42,633 nt of DNA. Source: Saprospiraceae bacterium. GTDB taxonomy: Bacteria > Bacteroidota > Bacteroidia > Chitinophagales > Saprospiraceae. Numbering within the stretch: position 1 is the stretch's first letter; the number at the start of each line of letters is the position of its first letter. The translations under genes and the position numbers were made by a program. The DNA lies in the NCBI GenBank assembly GCA_028284395.1, contig JANQRV010000570.1:1-42633 (forward strand). The letters are read 5' to 3'. Below are positions 1 to 9,093 of the stretch, piece after piece. The notes below the pieces were generated by a model. The model worked only from the letters and a program-made list of their open reading frames with translations, had not been told where the DNA came from and did no database searches.

Positions 1-1800
1 ATCTTTGAGCCAAAGCCGGGCCATGCCTACCGAGTAGTTATGGGAGAAAGCTCGTATCCATTCTCTGAAATCCTGGATCATGGGTATACGCTACAGGTAC
101 AACCTCATTTGGGGCCATTTGTGAAAATTACGATCCGTTCTAATCTTCGTGTGGGTCTAAAGGGGGCGACGTTGGTCGTTCATCACCGCGGAATCCCGTT
201 TTTAACCCAACCGCTTACGGAACCCGAATCAGCAACTGTTTTGAAAGTACCGAAAGAGGGGATGGTTCCCGGCGTATACATCGCCACTTTATTCGACTCT
301 CAAGGGGAACCGGTTGCCGAGCGCCTGTTCTTTATTGCTCCTACAAAAGATGCAAACCTGCTCAATTTGGAATTGGCAGATGGTGGATTCGGTTTTCGCC
401 AATCGGTAGACCTAACCGTCCTATTGCCACCGAGGTCTGAACTTTCCGATAGTCTGGCACGCGCTCACTTGAGTTTAAGTGTTATTCCGAAGGCCTCCGA
501 TTTGCAAACGGATCGACAAGAAGATATCCGGACTTGGTTACTGCTAAATAGTGACCTTGACATTCCACTACCGGAATCGACTACGCTGCTTTACGATCAT
601 CCGGAAAACAAAAGAGATTATCTCATCAACCAGTTTTTGCTGACTCGTGCCTGGCGTCGCTTTCGCTGGCAAAGGCTGCAGTCGCCCCAACCATTTGCGC
701 TGCAACACCAGTTGGAACGCGGCCTTTTTGTGCAGGGGTATTTGGAGCGATCGGATATGCCCGGCCGGCGCCAACCGGGAAAAGTGTTTCTTACCATGTT
801 AGACCAAGGCATCTTTGATGAAGTCATGACCGATGAATCCGGTCGTTTCTCGCTGGGTCCTTACCTGGTGCAGGACACGGCCGATGTGATATTGCAAGGC
901 CGTTACAAAGGCCGTAAAAAAAGGCGTAAGGACCCCAATGTCACTATGGACGATCTTAGATTTGTGCATGTCAAACTGGACGATAAATATGCCAGCCCTC
1001 ATTTACCAATGACTTCACCTACAGGGGAATTACCCTTAGAGCAAGAGGACATCAAGATGTACGAGCGCTTGAGCCAACAAATGTTGATAACGGCCAGAAA
1101 TTATGATTCCCTGGTAATCGATCTTGATGTAGTGGAGGTAGTCAAAAAAAGGATTTCTCCCGTCGAGAAGGCCCGGGATGAAAGAAGCAGTCTGTACGGT
1201 GGAAATCCCAGCTACCGTATGGTGTTAGATTCCACTCCTGGAGCCTTGAACTCCGCAAGGGTGATCGATTTGTTTTATCGCATCCCGGGCGTGCAGGTTC
1301 TGGGAAATCAAATCGTCATCCGCGGAATCTCGAGCTTTACCAGCAGTACTTCTGCCGTACTATTCCTGGATGGAGCGCAGATTCAGGTAGAAGACCTGGA
1401 TATCATTCCGATTCAGGACGTCGATTTTATTGACGTTCTCAAAGGTGCAGATGCTGCGGTATTCGGTTCCCGCGGTGGTACCGGAGTGATCTTAATCTAC
1501 ACGAGAAGGGGAGTGGGTACCATCCGTCCGGCACCGGGCATTAGAAGCCTGAAACTATACGGCTTTCACAAAGCCCGTGAATTCGCCATTTTCGACCCTG
1601 ATGCGGTCGGCAATCAGACTCGTCCGGATCTGCGGACAACGATCCACTGGAACCCTGCGATCGATGTTGACGCGAGCGGTCAATGGCACGAGACCTTCAC
1701 GACCTCTGATCAGGAAGGCGAATTCACGATTGTCGTTCAAGGTATTCGTAAAGATGGCCAGCCACTATTCGGAACGATTGGTTTTCGCGTCCGGCCGTAG
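1..1800 (+). CDS. Plug-domain envelope protein, 5' end outside the window
   Basis: The reading frame is open from base 1, so the internal ATG at 40 is not the true start; the visible part is about 600 residues. The first part looks like beta-rich, macroglobulin-like (MG2-type) repeats. Bases 1126-1515 encode a TonB-receptor plug-like domain, with IPGVQV, IRGISSF, a LFLDGAQI-type strand and a VLKGADAAVFGSRGGTGVILIYTRRG-like end. Only about 95 residues follow the plug before the stop, so there is no room for a 22-strand barrel. In Bacteroidota, MG2-plus-plug proteins of this kind are common and their role is not settled; they are probably exported to the outer membrane or periplasm. It converges on the GH2 gene with only 4 bp between the stops. 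I am confident of the plug domain and unsure of the function. Confidence 0.75.
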   Translation: MFEPKPGHAYRVVMGESSYPFSEILDHGYTLQVQPHLGPFVKITIRSNLRVGLKGATLVVHHRGIPFLTQPLTEPESATVLKVPKEGMVPGVYIATLFDSQGEPVAERLFFIAPTKDANLLNLELADGGFGFRQSVDLTVLLPPRSELSDSLARAHLSLSVIPKASDLQTDRQEDIRTWLLLNSDLDIPLPESTTLLYDHPENKRDYLINQFLLTRAWRRFRWQRLQSPQPFALQHQLERGLFVQGYLERSDMPGRRQPGKVFLTMLDQGIFDEVMTDESGRFSLGPYLVQDTADVILQGRYKGRKKRRKDPNVTMDDLRFVHVKLDDKYASPHLPMTSPTGELPLEQEDIKMYERLSQQMLITARNYDSLVIDLDVVEVVKKRISPVEKARDERSSLYGGNPSYRMVLDSTPGALNSARVIDLFYRIPGVQVLGNQIVIRGISSFTSSTSAVLFLDGAQIQVEDLDIIPIQDVDFIDVLKGADAAVFGSRGGTGVILIYTRRGVGTIRPAPGIRSLKLYGFHKAREFAIFDPDAVGNQTRPDLRTTIHWNPAIDVDASGQWHETFTTSDQEGEFTIVVQGIRKDGQPLFGTIGFRVRP

Positions 1801-1804
1801 ATCA

Positions 1805-3679
1805 TTATTTAGCCTTCTGCTCATAGGCAGCGGGAGCTCCAAAAATCTTTTTGAGTCGATCGGTGCTGAATTTTTCCTTCCGGTCAAAGGTGAAGATGCC
1901 ATTGACCTCCTGCTCGACGTCCGTCAACTGAGTATAAGTAAAACCGGATATGTTCGCGTTGTCCAGAAGAGCCTCGGTTAACCCCTCGATCAGGTTTTCC
2001 ACTTGTTCGGCGGATTTTCCGTACCCCCAGGAAGCTCTGCCGTTTCCCTTTGGGGTCATTTTCGCATATGAAGGGAGCCAGAAAGTGCCGCCGTATTCAT
2101 CCATAATGAATGGTTGTCCTTCGTATCTCATCTCATAACCAGGTAAGACCTTGCCGTGGTTGAACCAATTCCAACTTAGGGAATAGATATCTTCGGTCTG
2201 GGGTGTGAGGCGATCATAGCGCGCTCTCAGTGTATCCGGATTCTGGGCATAGTCGTGGACGGACCAGATATCGGTTACGATATGGAGAAAACCGGAAGAC
2301 GTATTGACGGGACGAGTAGGGTCTAAATCGGTGGTCAGGTCATAAATTTCTTGAGCCGCCCTTCGATACGCTTCCAAGCCTTGTTTAGCGGAATGCGTTT
2401 CGTTCATCGGGGTCCAAGCCACGATCGATGGATGGTTCCGGTCTCTCATCAGTACTTCACGCCATTCCCTCAGGACGTTCAACCAGGCAACGGGGTGTTT
2501 ATAGCTGCGACTCACTCCCCAATCCGGATACTCTCCCCAGGTGACGTATCCGAGCTTGTCTGCCCAGTAATGAAAACGCTCTTCGAATACTTTTTCGTGC
2601 AGGCGCGCCGAATTGAAGCCGACCGACATAGCGAGTTCGATGTCATTCTTTAGAGCTGCATCACTGGGGGCGGTCCAAATGCCGTCCGGATAAAAACCTT
2701 GGTCTAGGACCATGCGTAAGAAGTACGGCTCGTTATTTAGAAATATTTGATTGCCCTCTATGTGAAATTTTCTTAGACCTGCATAACTGTCTACCGCATC
2801 GATGACCCGGTCGTTCTCTAGCAGTTCCAGCTTTAAGTCATACAAGTGGGGTTGTCCCGGTCGCCAGACTTTGGGTTGCTTCACCGGGATGATCACGGAA
2901 GCATTGTTGGTAGCTTGTAACTGCTCGGTATGGAGTTGTTGTCCATCATCCAACAAAGTAACCCTAAAGGTCTGACCCCGTTTGCCGTTGATGATAATTG
3001 GCTGGACAACGAAGCGATTATTGTCGAGATCCGGCGTTATCTGAACGCTCTTCAGATAGGTTTGGGGGCGGGCTTCGAGCCAAACCGTTTGCCAGATGCC
3101 CGTGACGCGCGTGTATTTACAGCATCCTGAATTGTGAAAAGTAGCGCTTTGCTTCCCGGAAGGTTGTTCTCTTGATCGAATATCATCCACGGCCAGAACT
3201 ACGACCCGGTTTTCTCCGGGACGAAGAGCTTCCGTGATTTCGAAGCTGAAAGAGGAACTTCCGCCATAGTGACGGCCCACGTGCCGCTCGTTGATCCAAA
3301 CCTGGCAATCGTAATCGACTGCTCCAAAATTCAGGAAGATGCGTTTGCCTTGCCAGTCCGTTGGCACGTCAAACGTGCGGTGATACCATACAGCTGGCAT
3401 GAAATCTTTGTGTTCGATGCCCGAAAGGCTACTTTCCGGTGGAAAAGGAACGATGATCTTTTGATCGAACACATCGGTTTTGGACAGCCATTCTTGCTCC
3501 AGTCCCGAATTGCTGTGGTCGATCTTAAAATCCCATTGGCCGTTGAGGTTCATCCAATCCGCCCGCTCGAATTGCGGCTTTGGATGCTCGGGTCGCGGTA
3601 TGGTGCTTTGGGATAAGGCAGTATTCAAAGGCAAGAGCAATAAGCTCAGGAAAAAGGACAAATCAAATTGTAATCGCAT
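1805..3679 (-). CDS. Secreted glycoside hydrolase family 2 enzyme (beta-galactosidase/glucuronidase-like)
   Basis: This 624-residue protein has an N-terminal signal peptide (hydrophobic run at residues 8-22, cleavage near ALSQ). Domain order is typical of GH2: a sugar-binding jelly roll at about 35-205, with an RTFDVP strand and a GVDYD-like turn; an immunoglobulin-like domain at about 207-305; and a TIM barrel from about 306. The acid/base Glu is probably E427 in TPMNET and the nucleophile E528 in IMDEYGG. It is shorter than E. coli LacZ, as is normal for Bacteroidota GH2 enzymes. It would cleave beta-linked galactose, glucuronic acid or a similar sugar in the periplasm; the exact substrate cannot be read from sequence. 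It is divergent from the sulfatase-GH43 gene across 230 bp, suggesting a shared glycan role. Confidence 0.9.
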   Translation of the reverse strand: MRLQFDLSFFLSLLLLPLNTALSQSTIPRPEHPKPQFERADWMNLNGQWDFKIDHSNSGLEQEWLSKTDVFDQKIIVPFPPESSLSGIEHKDFMPAVWYHRTFDVPTDWQGKRIFLNFGAVDYDCQVWINERHVGRHYGGSSSFSFEITEALRPGENRVVVLAVDDIRSREQPSGKQSATFHNSGCCKYTRVTGIWQTVWLEARPQTYLKSVQITPDLDNNRFVVQPIIINGKRGQTFRVTLLDDGQQLHTEQLQATNNASVIIPVKQPKVWRPGQPHLYDLKLELLENDRVIDAVDSYAGLRKFHIEGNQIFLNNEPYFLRMVLDQGFYPDGIWTAPSDAALKNDIELAMSVGFNSARLHEKVFEERFHYWADKLGYVTWGEYPDWGVSRSYKHPVAWLNVLREWREVLMRDRNHPSIVAWTPMNETHSAKQGLEAYRRAAQEIYDLTTDLDPTRPVNTSSGFLHIVTDIWSVHDYAQNPDTLRARYDRLTPQTEDIYSLSWNWFNHGKVLPGYEMRYEGQPFIMDEYGGTFWLPSYAKMTPKGNGRASWGYGKSAEQVENLIEGLTEALLDNANISGFTYTQLTDVEQEVNGIFTFDRKEKFSTDRLKKIFGAPAAYEQKAK

Positions 3680-3909
3680 AACTTATGAAGTTGTATAGGG
3701 AATGGAGTACTAAAATCCCAAGAATATTGGAAAATCTCTTGCGCAGATGATTATTCCGTCTTTCTGTTTTGCTCCATTGTACAAAAAGAGTTTATAACTG
3801 GAGGCCTTTGCTCTATTGATCAATTGATTGTCCTTATTTTCCCAAAGTGTTTTCTCCAGAAAAAAAATTTGTTTTTTGAGCGGACAAATCCGACGCTAAG
3901 ACACTTGTA

Positions 3910-6297
3910 ATGATAACAAATAACCGTTTCTTTTTCCTTTTGCTGTTGTTTACCGCAACTGCTTGCTCCCATGAGGAGACCTCGGACCGACCGAATGTGC
4001 TCTTTATTACCGTCGACGACATGAATGGATGGGGGGTCAAGAACTATTATCCGGCAGCGCAAATGCCGTATTTTGAGCAGCTCAAATCACAATCGTATAA
4101 TTTTACCAAGGCGATCTGTCCGTCCCCCGTCTGTGTACCTTCCCGGGCCGCTTTTTTTAGTGGAGTTGCCCCACACAAAACGGGTGCTTACCACAACGGT
4201 TCGGATCCCTGGCGGAGATCGGAGATCCTGCGAAGAGTAGAAGCCATGCCGGAGTGTTTCAAACGGAACGGGTATTCGACTTTTGGACGGGGTAAGATCT
4301 TTCATGCGAAGCTTGACGAGGGTAGAGAGGAGGCCATGTTTGACAACCGGCCCATCTACAAGGGTGGGTTCGGGCCGTTCGGAGAGGAAACGACCTGGGT
4401 AGGTGGCAAGGGCAAATTTCAGTCGGTCAAGGCCTGGGAGGGCCCCGATACTGATTTTCCGGACGTAGTCAATGCCGATGCCACCATTGAGTTTTTACAA
4501 CAGCAACACGATGCACCATTCTTCTGTTACCTCGGGTTGTGGCGACCGCATACTCCGTATACCGCTCCAAAGCGATTTTTTGATCGGTATGAAGACTCTG
4601 ATATCACCTATCCGGCTGGATATCGGGCTGGTGATCTGGACGATGTTCCTTCCATGGGACTTGACCTGGTGGACTCTTTGGGATTTTTCGGCCCCGATTT
4701 GGAGACACGCCGCGAAGTGTTCAGGGAAATGATTCGTGGGTATCTTGCTACCAGTTCTTTTGCCGATTGGTCGGTTGGCCGGGTGATCGAAGCACTCGAT
4801 GCCTCTCCATACGCTGAAAATACCATTGTGGTGGTAGCTTCCGACAATGGTTATCACATGGGGGAGAAGGAGAAGTGGCAAAAGGGCACCCTATGGGAGC
4901 TATCCGCTTATTCCCCTCTCCTGGTCCGCCTGCCCAATGGGAAGTCGTTAGAGATGCCACAAACGGTGAGCTTGATGGACATTTATCCCACTCTTCTGGA
5001 ATATTGTCGATTGGATGGCCCCAAGCACGATCTGGATGGTGAGAGCTTATTGTCGCTCATCGAAAATCCCGACCGGAAAAGATCTCCCAGTTTTATGAGT
5101 TACGGCGAGGAATACTCCTCCGTATATGATGGTCGATATCGCTACATTCGATATCCGGATGACAGCCATGAATTGTACGATCATGACAGCGACCCCCATG
5201 AATGGGACAACATTGCCTCGGCAGTCAATAGCCAGCCCATTATTCAAAGACTGGCCTTGGAAATCCCCAAGACCTTTGTGGAGACCTTAGGGGGGAGAAC
5301 GGAGGCTATGCAAAAAATTTCGGGACTGCCCAAGAACTTTAAAAATGAACCGTCGGCTTTCGAAGCACTGTTGAACACCGGTGATATTCGAATCAGGGAT
5401 CCTTTCATTCTCCCCGTCGTTGAATCGAAGACCTATTACATGTACGCCCAGATTCGAAACCGGCTTAATGAGGATGGAGCTCCGCAGGGAGTAGAAGTCT
5501 ATACCAGTAAAGACCTGATGCATTGGACACCGCCCAAACCAGTCCTGCAACTGGCCACTGACTTCTGGTCCCGAAAGAGTGTATGGGCGCCCGAGGTTCA
5601 TTTCTATCAGGGAGCCTATTACCTTCTTGTAACGCTTACGTCCGAGCAGAAAATCTCGGAAGCACCCAATTCACTAAACGGAGAAACGCAGTGGAAGCGC
5701 GGAACACATATTTTTCGTTCTGAAAAGCCCGAAGGGCCTTTTGAAGTGATTCGACAAGAAGGGCACACACCTGTGGAGTGGATGAGCTTGGATGGCACCT
5801 TATGGTTGGAGAACGGCCAACCACACCTGGTGTTTTGTCACGAATGGGCGCAAACCCTTGACGGTACCATAGACCTGGTCGCCTTGAGTCCGGACCTTTC
5901 CCGACCCGTCGGTAAACCGCAGCAACTGTTCAAGGCATCCGGAGCCCCTTGGGTCCGTAATATGAAAGACATCGGTTACAAACGCAATGGCCTCGTAACC
6001 GACGGACCTTATTTTTATCGCAATTCCAAAGCTGAATTGATCATGATTTGGTCGAGCTTCGGAGTTTCGGAGTATGCCATCGGCCAAGCTAGGTCGGAAA
6101 CTGGCTCGGTTTTCGGCCCCTGGACCCAGATAGAGGATCCGCTGGTCGCTGCCAATGGAGGACACGGTATGATTTTCGATACTTTTGATGGGCAAATGAT
6201 GTTGGCCTATCACCAACCGAATTCCCGGGGTAAGGAAAGGATGCATTTGGAGAGAATTGGTGAAGACGAAAACGGCTTACTCCGCATTATAAAGTAA
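3910..6297 (+). CDS. Lipoprotein fusing a type I sulfatase to a GH43-like glycosidase
   Basis: One uninterrupted 795-residue frame. The signal sequence ends in a lipobox (TATAC, Cys19), so it is probably a surface or periplasmic lipoprotein. Residues about 27-460 are a type I sulfatase of the iduronate-2-sulfatase-like kind: metal-binding D36-D37, the formylglycine motif C75-V-P-S-R79, and a later SDNGYHMGEKEKWQKGT segment carrying Asp, Asn, His and Lys active-site residues. After a short linker, residues about 485-795 resemble a GH43/clan GH-F five-blade propeller: a probable catalytic base D497 in IRDPF, a WAPEV motif and a SLDGTLW motif. The sulfatase needs Cys75 converted to formylglycine by a maturase that is not encoded here. 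Fusion suggests removal of sulfate and of a neighbouring sugar from the same chain. The sulfatase half is very secure; the GH43 half rests on motifs. Confidence 0.88.
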   Translation: MITNNRFFFLLLLFTATACSHEETSDRPNVLFITVDDMNGWGVKNYYPAAQMPYFEQLKSQSYNFTKAICPSPVCVPSRAAFFSGVAPHKTGAYHNGSDPWRRSEILRRVEAMPECFKRNGYSTFGRGKIFHAKLDEGREEAMFDNRPIYKGGFGPFGEETTWVGGKGKFQSVKAWEGPDTDFPDVVNADATIEFLQQQHDAPFFCYLGLWRPHTPYTAPKRFFDRYEDSDITYPAGYRAGDLDDVPSMGLDLVDSLGFFGPDLETRREVFREMIRGYLATSSFADWSVGRVIEALDASPYAENTIVVVASDNGYHMGEKEKWQKGTLWELSAYSPLLVRLPNGKSLEMPQTVSLMDIYPTLLEYCRLDGPKHDLDGESLLSLIENPDRKRSPSFMSYGEEYSSVYDGRYRYIRYPDDSHELYDHDSDPHEWDNIASAVNSQPIIQRLALEIPKTFVETLGGRTEAMQKISGLPKNFKNEPSAFEALLNTGDIRIRDPFILPVVESKTYYMYAQIRNRLNEDGAPQGVEVYTSKDLMHWTPPKPVLQLATDFWSRKSVWAPEVHFYQGAYYLLVTLTSEQKISEAPNSLNGETQWKRGTHIFRSEKPEGPFEVIRQEGHTPVEWMSLDGTLWLENGQPHLVFCHEWAQTLDGTIDLVALSPDLSRPVGKPQQLFKASGAPWVRNMKDIGYKRNGLVTDGPYFYRNSKAELIMIWSSFGVSEYAIGQARSETGSVFGPWTQIEDPLVAANGGHGMIFDTFDGQMMLAYHQPNSRGKERMHLERIGEDENGLLRIIK

Positions 6298-6321
6298 AGA
6301 GGTAAATCAAAAGATGCCAAG

Positions 6322-7185
6322 ATGATGGAGAAGAAGGAAATCTACTGCTTATTACTCTTCGTAATTTCTTCCTTTAGCGGCAAAGCTCAAAGTCAGAACT
6401 CTTTCTTTGCCATGTCTTACGGTTTTGAGGGGGTGCCGGTCGAAGAACAAATCCGTTTTTTGCGTCAGGCGGGATACGATGGAATTGGCGCCTGGGTCAA
6501 CAATCCAGCCAAACTGGACGAGTTTCGCAAGATGATGTCTACCCCCCAGATAGCGGGTGGACAATTGACCATATTTGGCGTATACATGCCGCTCAACCAC
6601 AACAATGACGAACACCGACGGCTCATAACCGAAGTGCTCCAAAGTGGTGCGCCTGAAAAAGTGCCAATTTGGCTGGCCATTCGCGATCCAAAAAAAACTG
6701 CGACCTTGAAGACCTTAGCATCGTACTTGCAGAGCGTTTGTGAGGAGGCTGCGAAATTCGGAACCGATGTAATCCTCTATCCTCATGACCGACACTTTGC
6801 TGCCAGCGCGGAACAGACGATTGATCTGATCAAGGCTACCGATCGACCAAATCTGTTTACCTCAATTCATTTAAATCACGAATTGCGTGCTGGCAATGCC
6901 GATCGACTGGAAGAAGTGGTGAAGCGAGCACTGCCTTATGCGCGCCTCGCGAGTATTAGTGGTGCCGATTTACCCGGCCGATACAATCGGGGGGCTCGGG
7001 ACTGGAGCGATGTAGTGCAAGCACTTTCAACCAGCGACTTCGACGTAGCTCACTTTTACCGGCTTTTGAAGAAATATGGTTACGAAGGCCCCATTGGTTA
7101 CAATAATTTTAAGATTCCGGGCGACGTTCAGGCACATCACCTGGAAACACTGTCTATTTACCGGAGTTGGGAAACAGAGGACTGA
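6322..7185 (+). CDS. Secreted sugar phosphate isomerase/epimerase-like TIM-barrel protein
   Basis: This 287-residue protein has a signal peptide (residues about 8-24, ending GKAQS) followed by an AP endonuclease 2/xylose isomerase-like barrel. Visible family features are the opening FFAMSYGFEG strand, the QAGYDGIGAW helix-strand unit, an LYPHDRH strand, a TSIHLNHE strand and the final KYGYEGPIGYNNF segment. Related secreted proteins are common in Bacteroidota and Planctomycetes sugar loci, but most lack a proven reaction. It starts 24 bp after the sulfatase-GH43 stop on the same strand, so co-transcription and a role in processing a released sugar are likely inferences. Two adjacent ATG codons (6322, 6325) are possible starts. 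Confidence 0.8.
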   Translation: MMEKKEIYCLLLFVISSFSGKAQSQNSFFAMSYGFEGVPVEEQIRFLRQAGYDGIGAWVNNPAKLDEFRKMMSTPQIAGGQLTIFGVYMPLNHNNDEHRRLITEVLQSGAPEKVPIWLAIRDPKKTATLKTLASYLQSVCEEAAKFGTDVILYPHDRHFAASAEQTIDLIKATDRPNLFTSIHLNHELRAGNADRLEEVVKRALPYARLASISGADLPGRYNRGARDWSDVVQALSTSDFDVAHFYRLLKKYGYEGPIGYNNFKIPGDVQAHHLETLSIYRSWETED

Positions 7186-7311
7186 ATCGATGCCCTCCAT
7201 TAGATAAGATTGTTGTCGTTAAATCAAAGTAGCCGGACGGATGTCTGCGTTAGAGAGGCATGTTAAACCGGACACCGGAAGATCCGCCAGACCACTGGGA
7301 GTGAAATCTTG
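7186..7311. other. Convergent intergenic region, no gene seen
   Basis: This 126-bp stretch separates the ends of two convergent genes. I see no credible reading frame and no clear hairpin followed by a T-run. Confidence 0.5.
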
Positions 7312-8547
7312 CTAGTTAGACCAGATCTCGACCGCTCCTTTCTGTCCCTTTTTGCCGAATTTTTTTCTGGCTGCCTCTGCGTCCCATTTCACTACCTTGC
7401 AACTCTTTCCTTTGACATCGATCGGCGAATCCATCGCAACCGTCTTACCATCAACAACCAGACAATGTACCTCTCCCAGATAGGAGGCTCTTCCATTTAC
7501 TTTAAAGTCATTATCGCCGTGTTTTACCCGTATATTTTTTCCGTGGAGGTAAACCTTATTGTCCTCGCTAGACCAAACAATCTTGTCCGCTTGTAAAGTA
7601 CCTTCTTCGTCAAGGTTGTTTTCAATTCCCGGTATAACCGAATCCGGTACCGCGACATTCGAAAAGGCAGTTGCGGTGAAAAGCAGAGAAACTACCGGAA
7701 GGAGCAGCAAGAAACGAAAAGACGAAGGTCTTTTGCTTTGAAATTTTGTCAACATAATCAATCGTTTTTTTATGAGTAGGTGATTAAAACCGCTTACCAA
7801 TCTGGCATACTTATCGGGAAAAGTGTGCTGTAGTAATTTTTCGGCATACTCCCTCTGGGAAACACCGGACCTTAACACAAAATCGTCGGCCAGGTACTCG
7901 TGATTTGTTCTGATCCAGCGCTTAATGATGTAAACCATTGGATTAAACCAAAAAAAGACTTGAACCAGCTCGATGAATAGAATATCTATTGTATGCCATT
8001 GACTTTTGTGGGCGATTTCGTGCAAGATCAATTGTCTGTCCAATATTTGGTTTTCAAAAGATTTTCTACTGACAAAAATGGAATGAAAAAAGGTGAAAGG
8101 GGTTACTTCTTCGTCGATTAACCTCAATTCATGCCCGTCAAATGTTGTCCGTTCTGCCAGCCATCCTCGAACAACCAGTAAGCTTAAGTGCAGGATCAAT
8201 CTCAAGAATAAGAAGAGAACCACAATCGTATAAACGATCGAAAGGAGAAAAAGAGGATCAAAAGCTAAATCCGAATCAGCTAAAGGAGCCGACGGTGTAT
8301 TCGGCAGATAGTTGACCAGGGAGATCACCTGGATCATCGATTCACTTTGTAACGACTGTGGAAAAGAAAGTTGGGTTGTAGAAATACTGAAAAGTGGAAC
8401 AATCAGTGAAAACAAGACCGAAAATAACAAGACTACCCGGTTGATTCGATAGTGTCTCGACCTCTTGAAAAACAACTCAAAGAGCAGGCACAACGCCAAT
8501 AAACAAAGAAATGATTCGATCAGGTATTCAATCATCGGAATGGTCAT
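7312..8547 (-). CDS. BlaR1/MecR1-like M56 membrane metallopeptidase, first copy
   Basis: A 411-residue M56 family protein. Membrane segments are visible at about 6-26, 36-55, 98-125 and around residue 282, and a cytoplasmic zinc protease domain carries the HExxH motif H176-E-I-A-H180, followed by FFWFNPMVY and a NHEYLADDFVL segment with the likely third ligand Glu. In BlaR1/MecR1 systems this protease activates on a signal and causes loss of the BlaI repressor. The C-terminal part (about 300-411) is not the penicillin-binding sensor of BlaR1 but a short beta-rich extracytoplasmic segment, so the signal is unlikely to be a beta-lactam. It overlaps the upstream blaI-like gene by 20 bp, indicating translational coupling. 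Confidence 0.88.
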   Translation of the reverse strand: MTIPMIEYLIESFLCLLALCLLFELFFKRSRHYRINRVVLLFSVLFSLIVPLFSISTTQLSFPQSLQSESMIQVISLVNYLPNTPSAPLADSDLAFDPLFLLSIVYTIVVLFLFLRLILHLSLLVVRGWLAERTTFDGHELRLIDEEVTPFTFFHSIFVSRKSFENQILDRQLILHEIAHKSQWHTIDILFIELVQVFFWFNPMVYIIKRWIRTNHEYLADDFVLRSGVSQREYAEKLLQHTFPDKYARLVSGFNHLLIKKRLIMLTKFQSKRPSSFRFLLLLPVVSLLFTATAFSNVAVPDSVIPGIENNLDEEGTLQADKIVWSSEDNKVYLHGKNIRVKHGDNDFKVNGRASYLGEVHCLVVDGKTVAMDSPIDVKGKSCKVVKWDAEAARKKFGKKGQKGAVEIWSN

Positions 8548-8902
8548 TTAGTTTGTCATCAATGATGTCGCGGAGCTTTCTCAGGTCTTCGTCACTGGCA
8601 TTCACTTCTCTGGTGAAAAAGGAGGCAAATTGTTCAATGGAATTATTGAAATAGTTCTGAATTAAACCGTTGACATGCTTTGAAAAATACTGGTCTTTGG
8701 AGATCACAGGATAGTATTCCCGACTATTACCGTACAATTTGTAATCGACGGCGCCCTTGTCAATCAGCCTCTTTAATAGCGTATTAATGGTGGTGGTGGC
8801 AGGCTTTGGGTCCGGAAACTGCTCCTTTAATTCCCGAAAGAAACACTTCTCAAGGTACCAGAGGTATTTCATGACCTGTTCTTCTGCTTTGGTAAACCGC
8901 AT
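8528..8902 (-). CDS. BlaI/MecI/CopY family repressor, first copy
   Basis: A 124-residue winged-helix repressor, the usual family length. The N-terminal half shows LTKAEEQVMKYLW-type helix 1, then PKPATTTINTLLKRLIDKGAVDYKLYGNSREYYPVIS, which is the recognition helix and wing. The C-terminal half is the dimerisation and cleavage region. It is the first gene of a two-gene unit with the M56 protease, and its promoter carries an inverted repeat (8926-8941), consistent with autorepression relieved when the protease is activated. Confidence 0.92.
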   Translation of the reverse strand: MRFTKAEEQVMKYLWYLEKCFFRELKEQFPDPKPATTTINTLLKRLIDKGAVDYKLYGNSREYYPVISKDQYFSKHVNGLIQNYFNNSIEQFASFFTREVNASDEDLRKLRDIIDDKLNDHSDD

Positions 8903-8925
8903 TTGCTCTACATTTTTATTGTATG

Positions 8926-8963
8926 CTCTACAAATATAGAGTAAAATAAATTAAAAAGCAAAA
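8926..8963 (-). promoter_or_regulatory. Promoter and operator dyad of the first BlaI/M56 pair
   Basis: On the minus strand, TTTG at 8962-8959 is followed after 20 bp by TATATTTG at 8938-8931, a perfect fit to the Bacteroidota -33/-7 consensus. A dyad CTCTA-N6-TAGAG (8926-8941) covers the -7 box, and a further half-site CTCTAC lies at 8906-8911. A direct repeat TGCTCTACA occurs at 8904-8912 and 8924-8932, 20 bp apart. The position suits repression by the BlaI-type protein encoded immediately downstream. Confidence 0.7.
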
Positions 8964-9093
8964 CCGATCGGGTCAATCAATGCCGAACAATTGTTACGGA
9001 AGGTCAACAGGTCTGATCACGTAAGTCGTAGAAGTGTCTTATCTTTAATTGAGGTATCCTTTAAGAATCCATACAACCAAACCTAGATTTGAG

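Noticed and set aside
5800..6246. A 148-codon minus-strand frame
   Set aside because: It lies antisense to the GH43-like half of the sulfatase fusion and shows no recognisable protein pattern.
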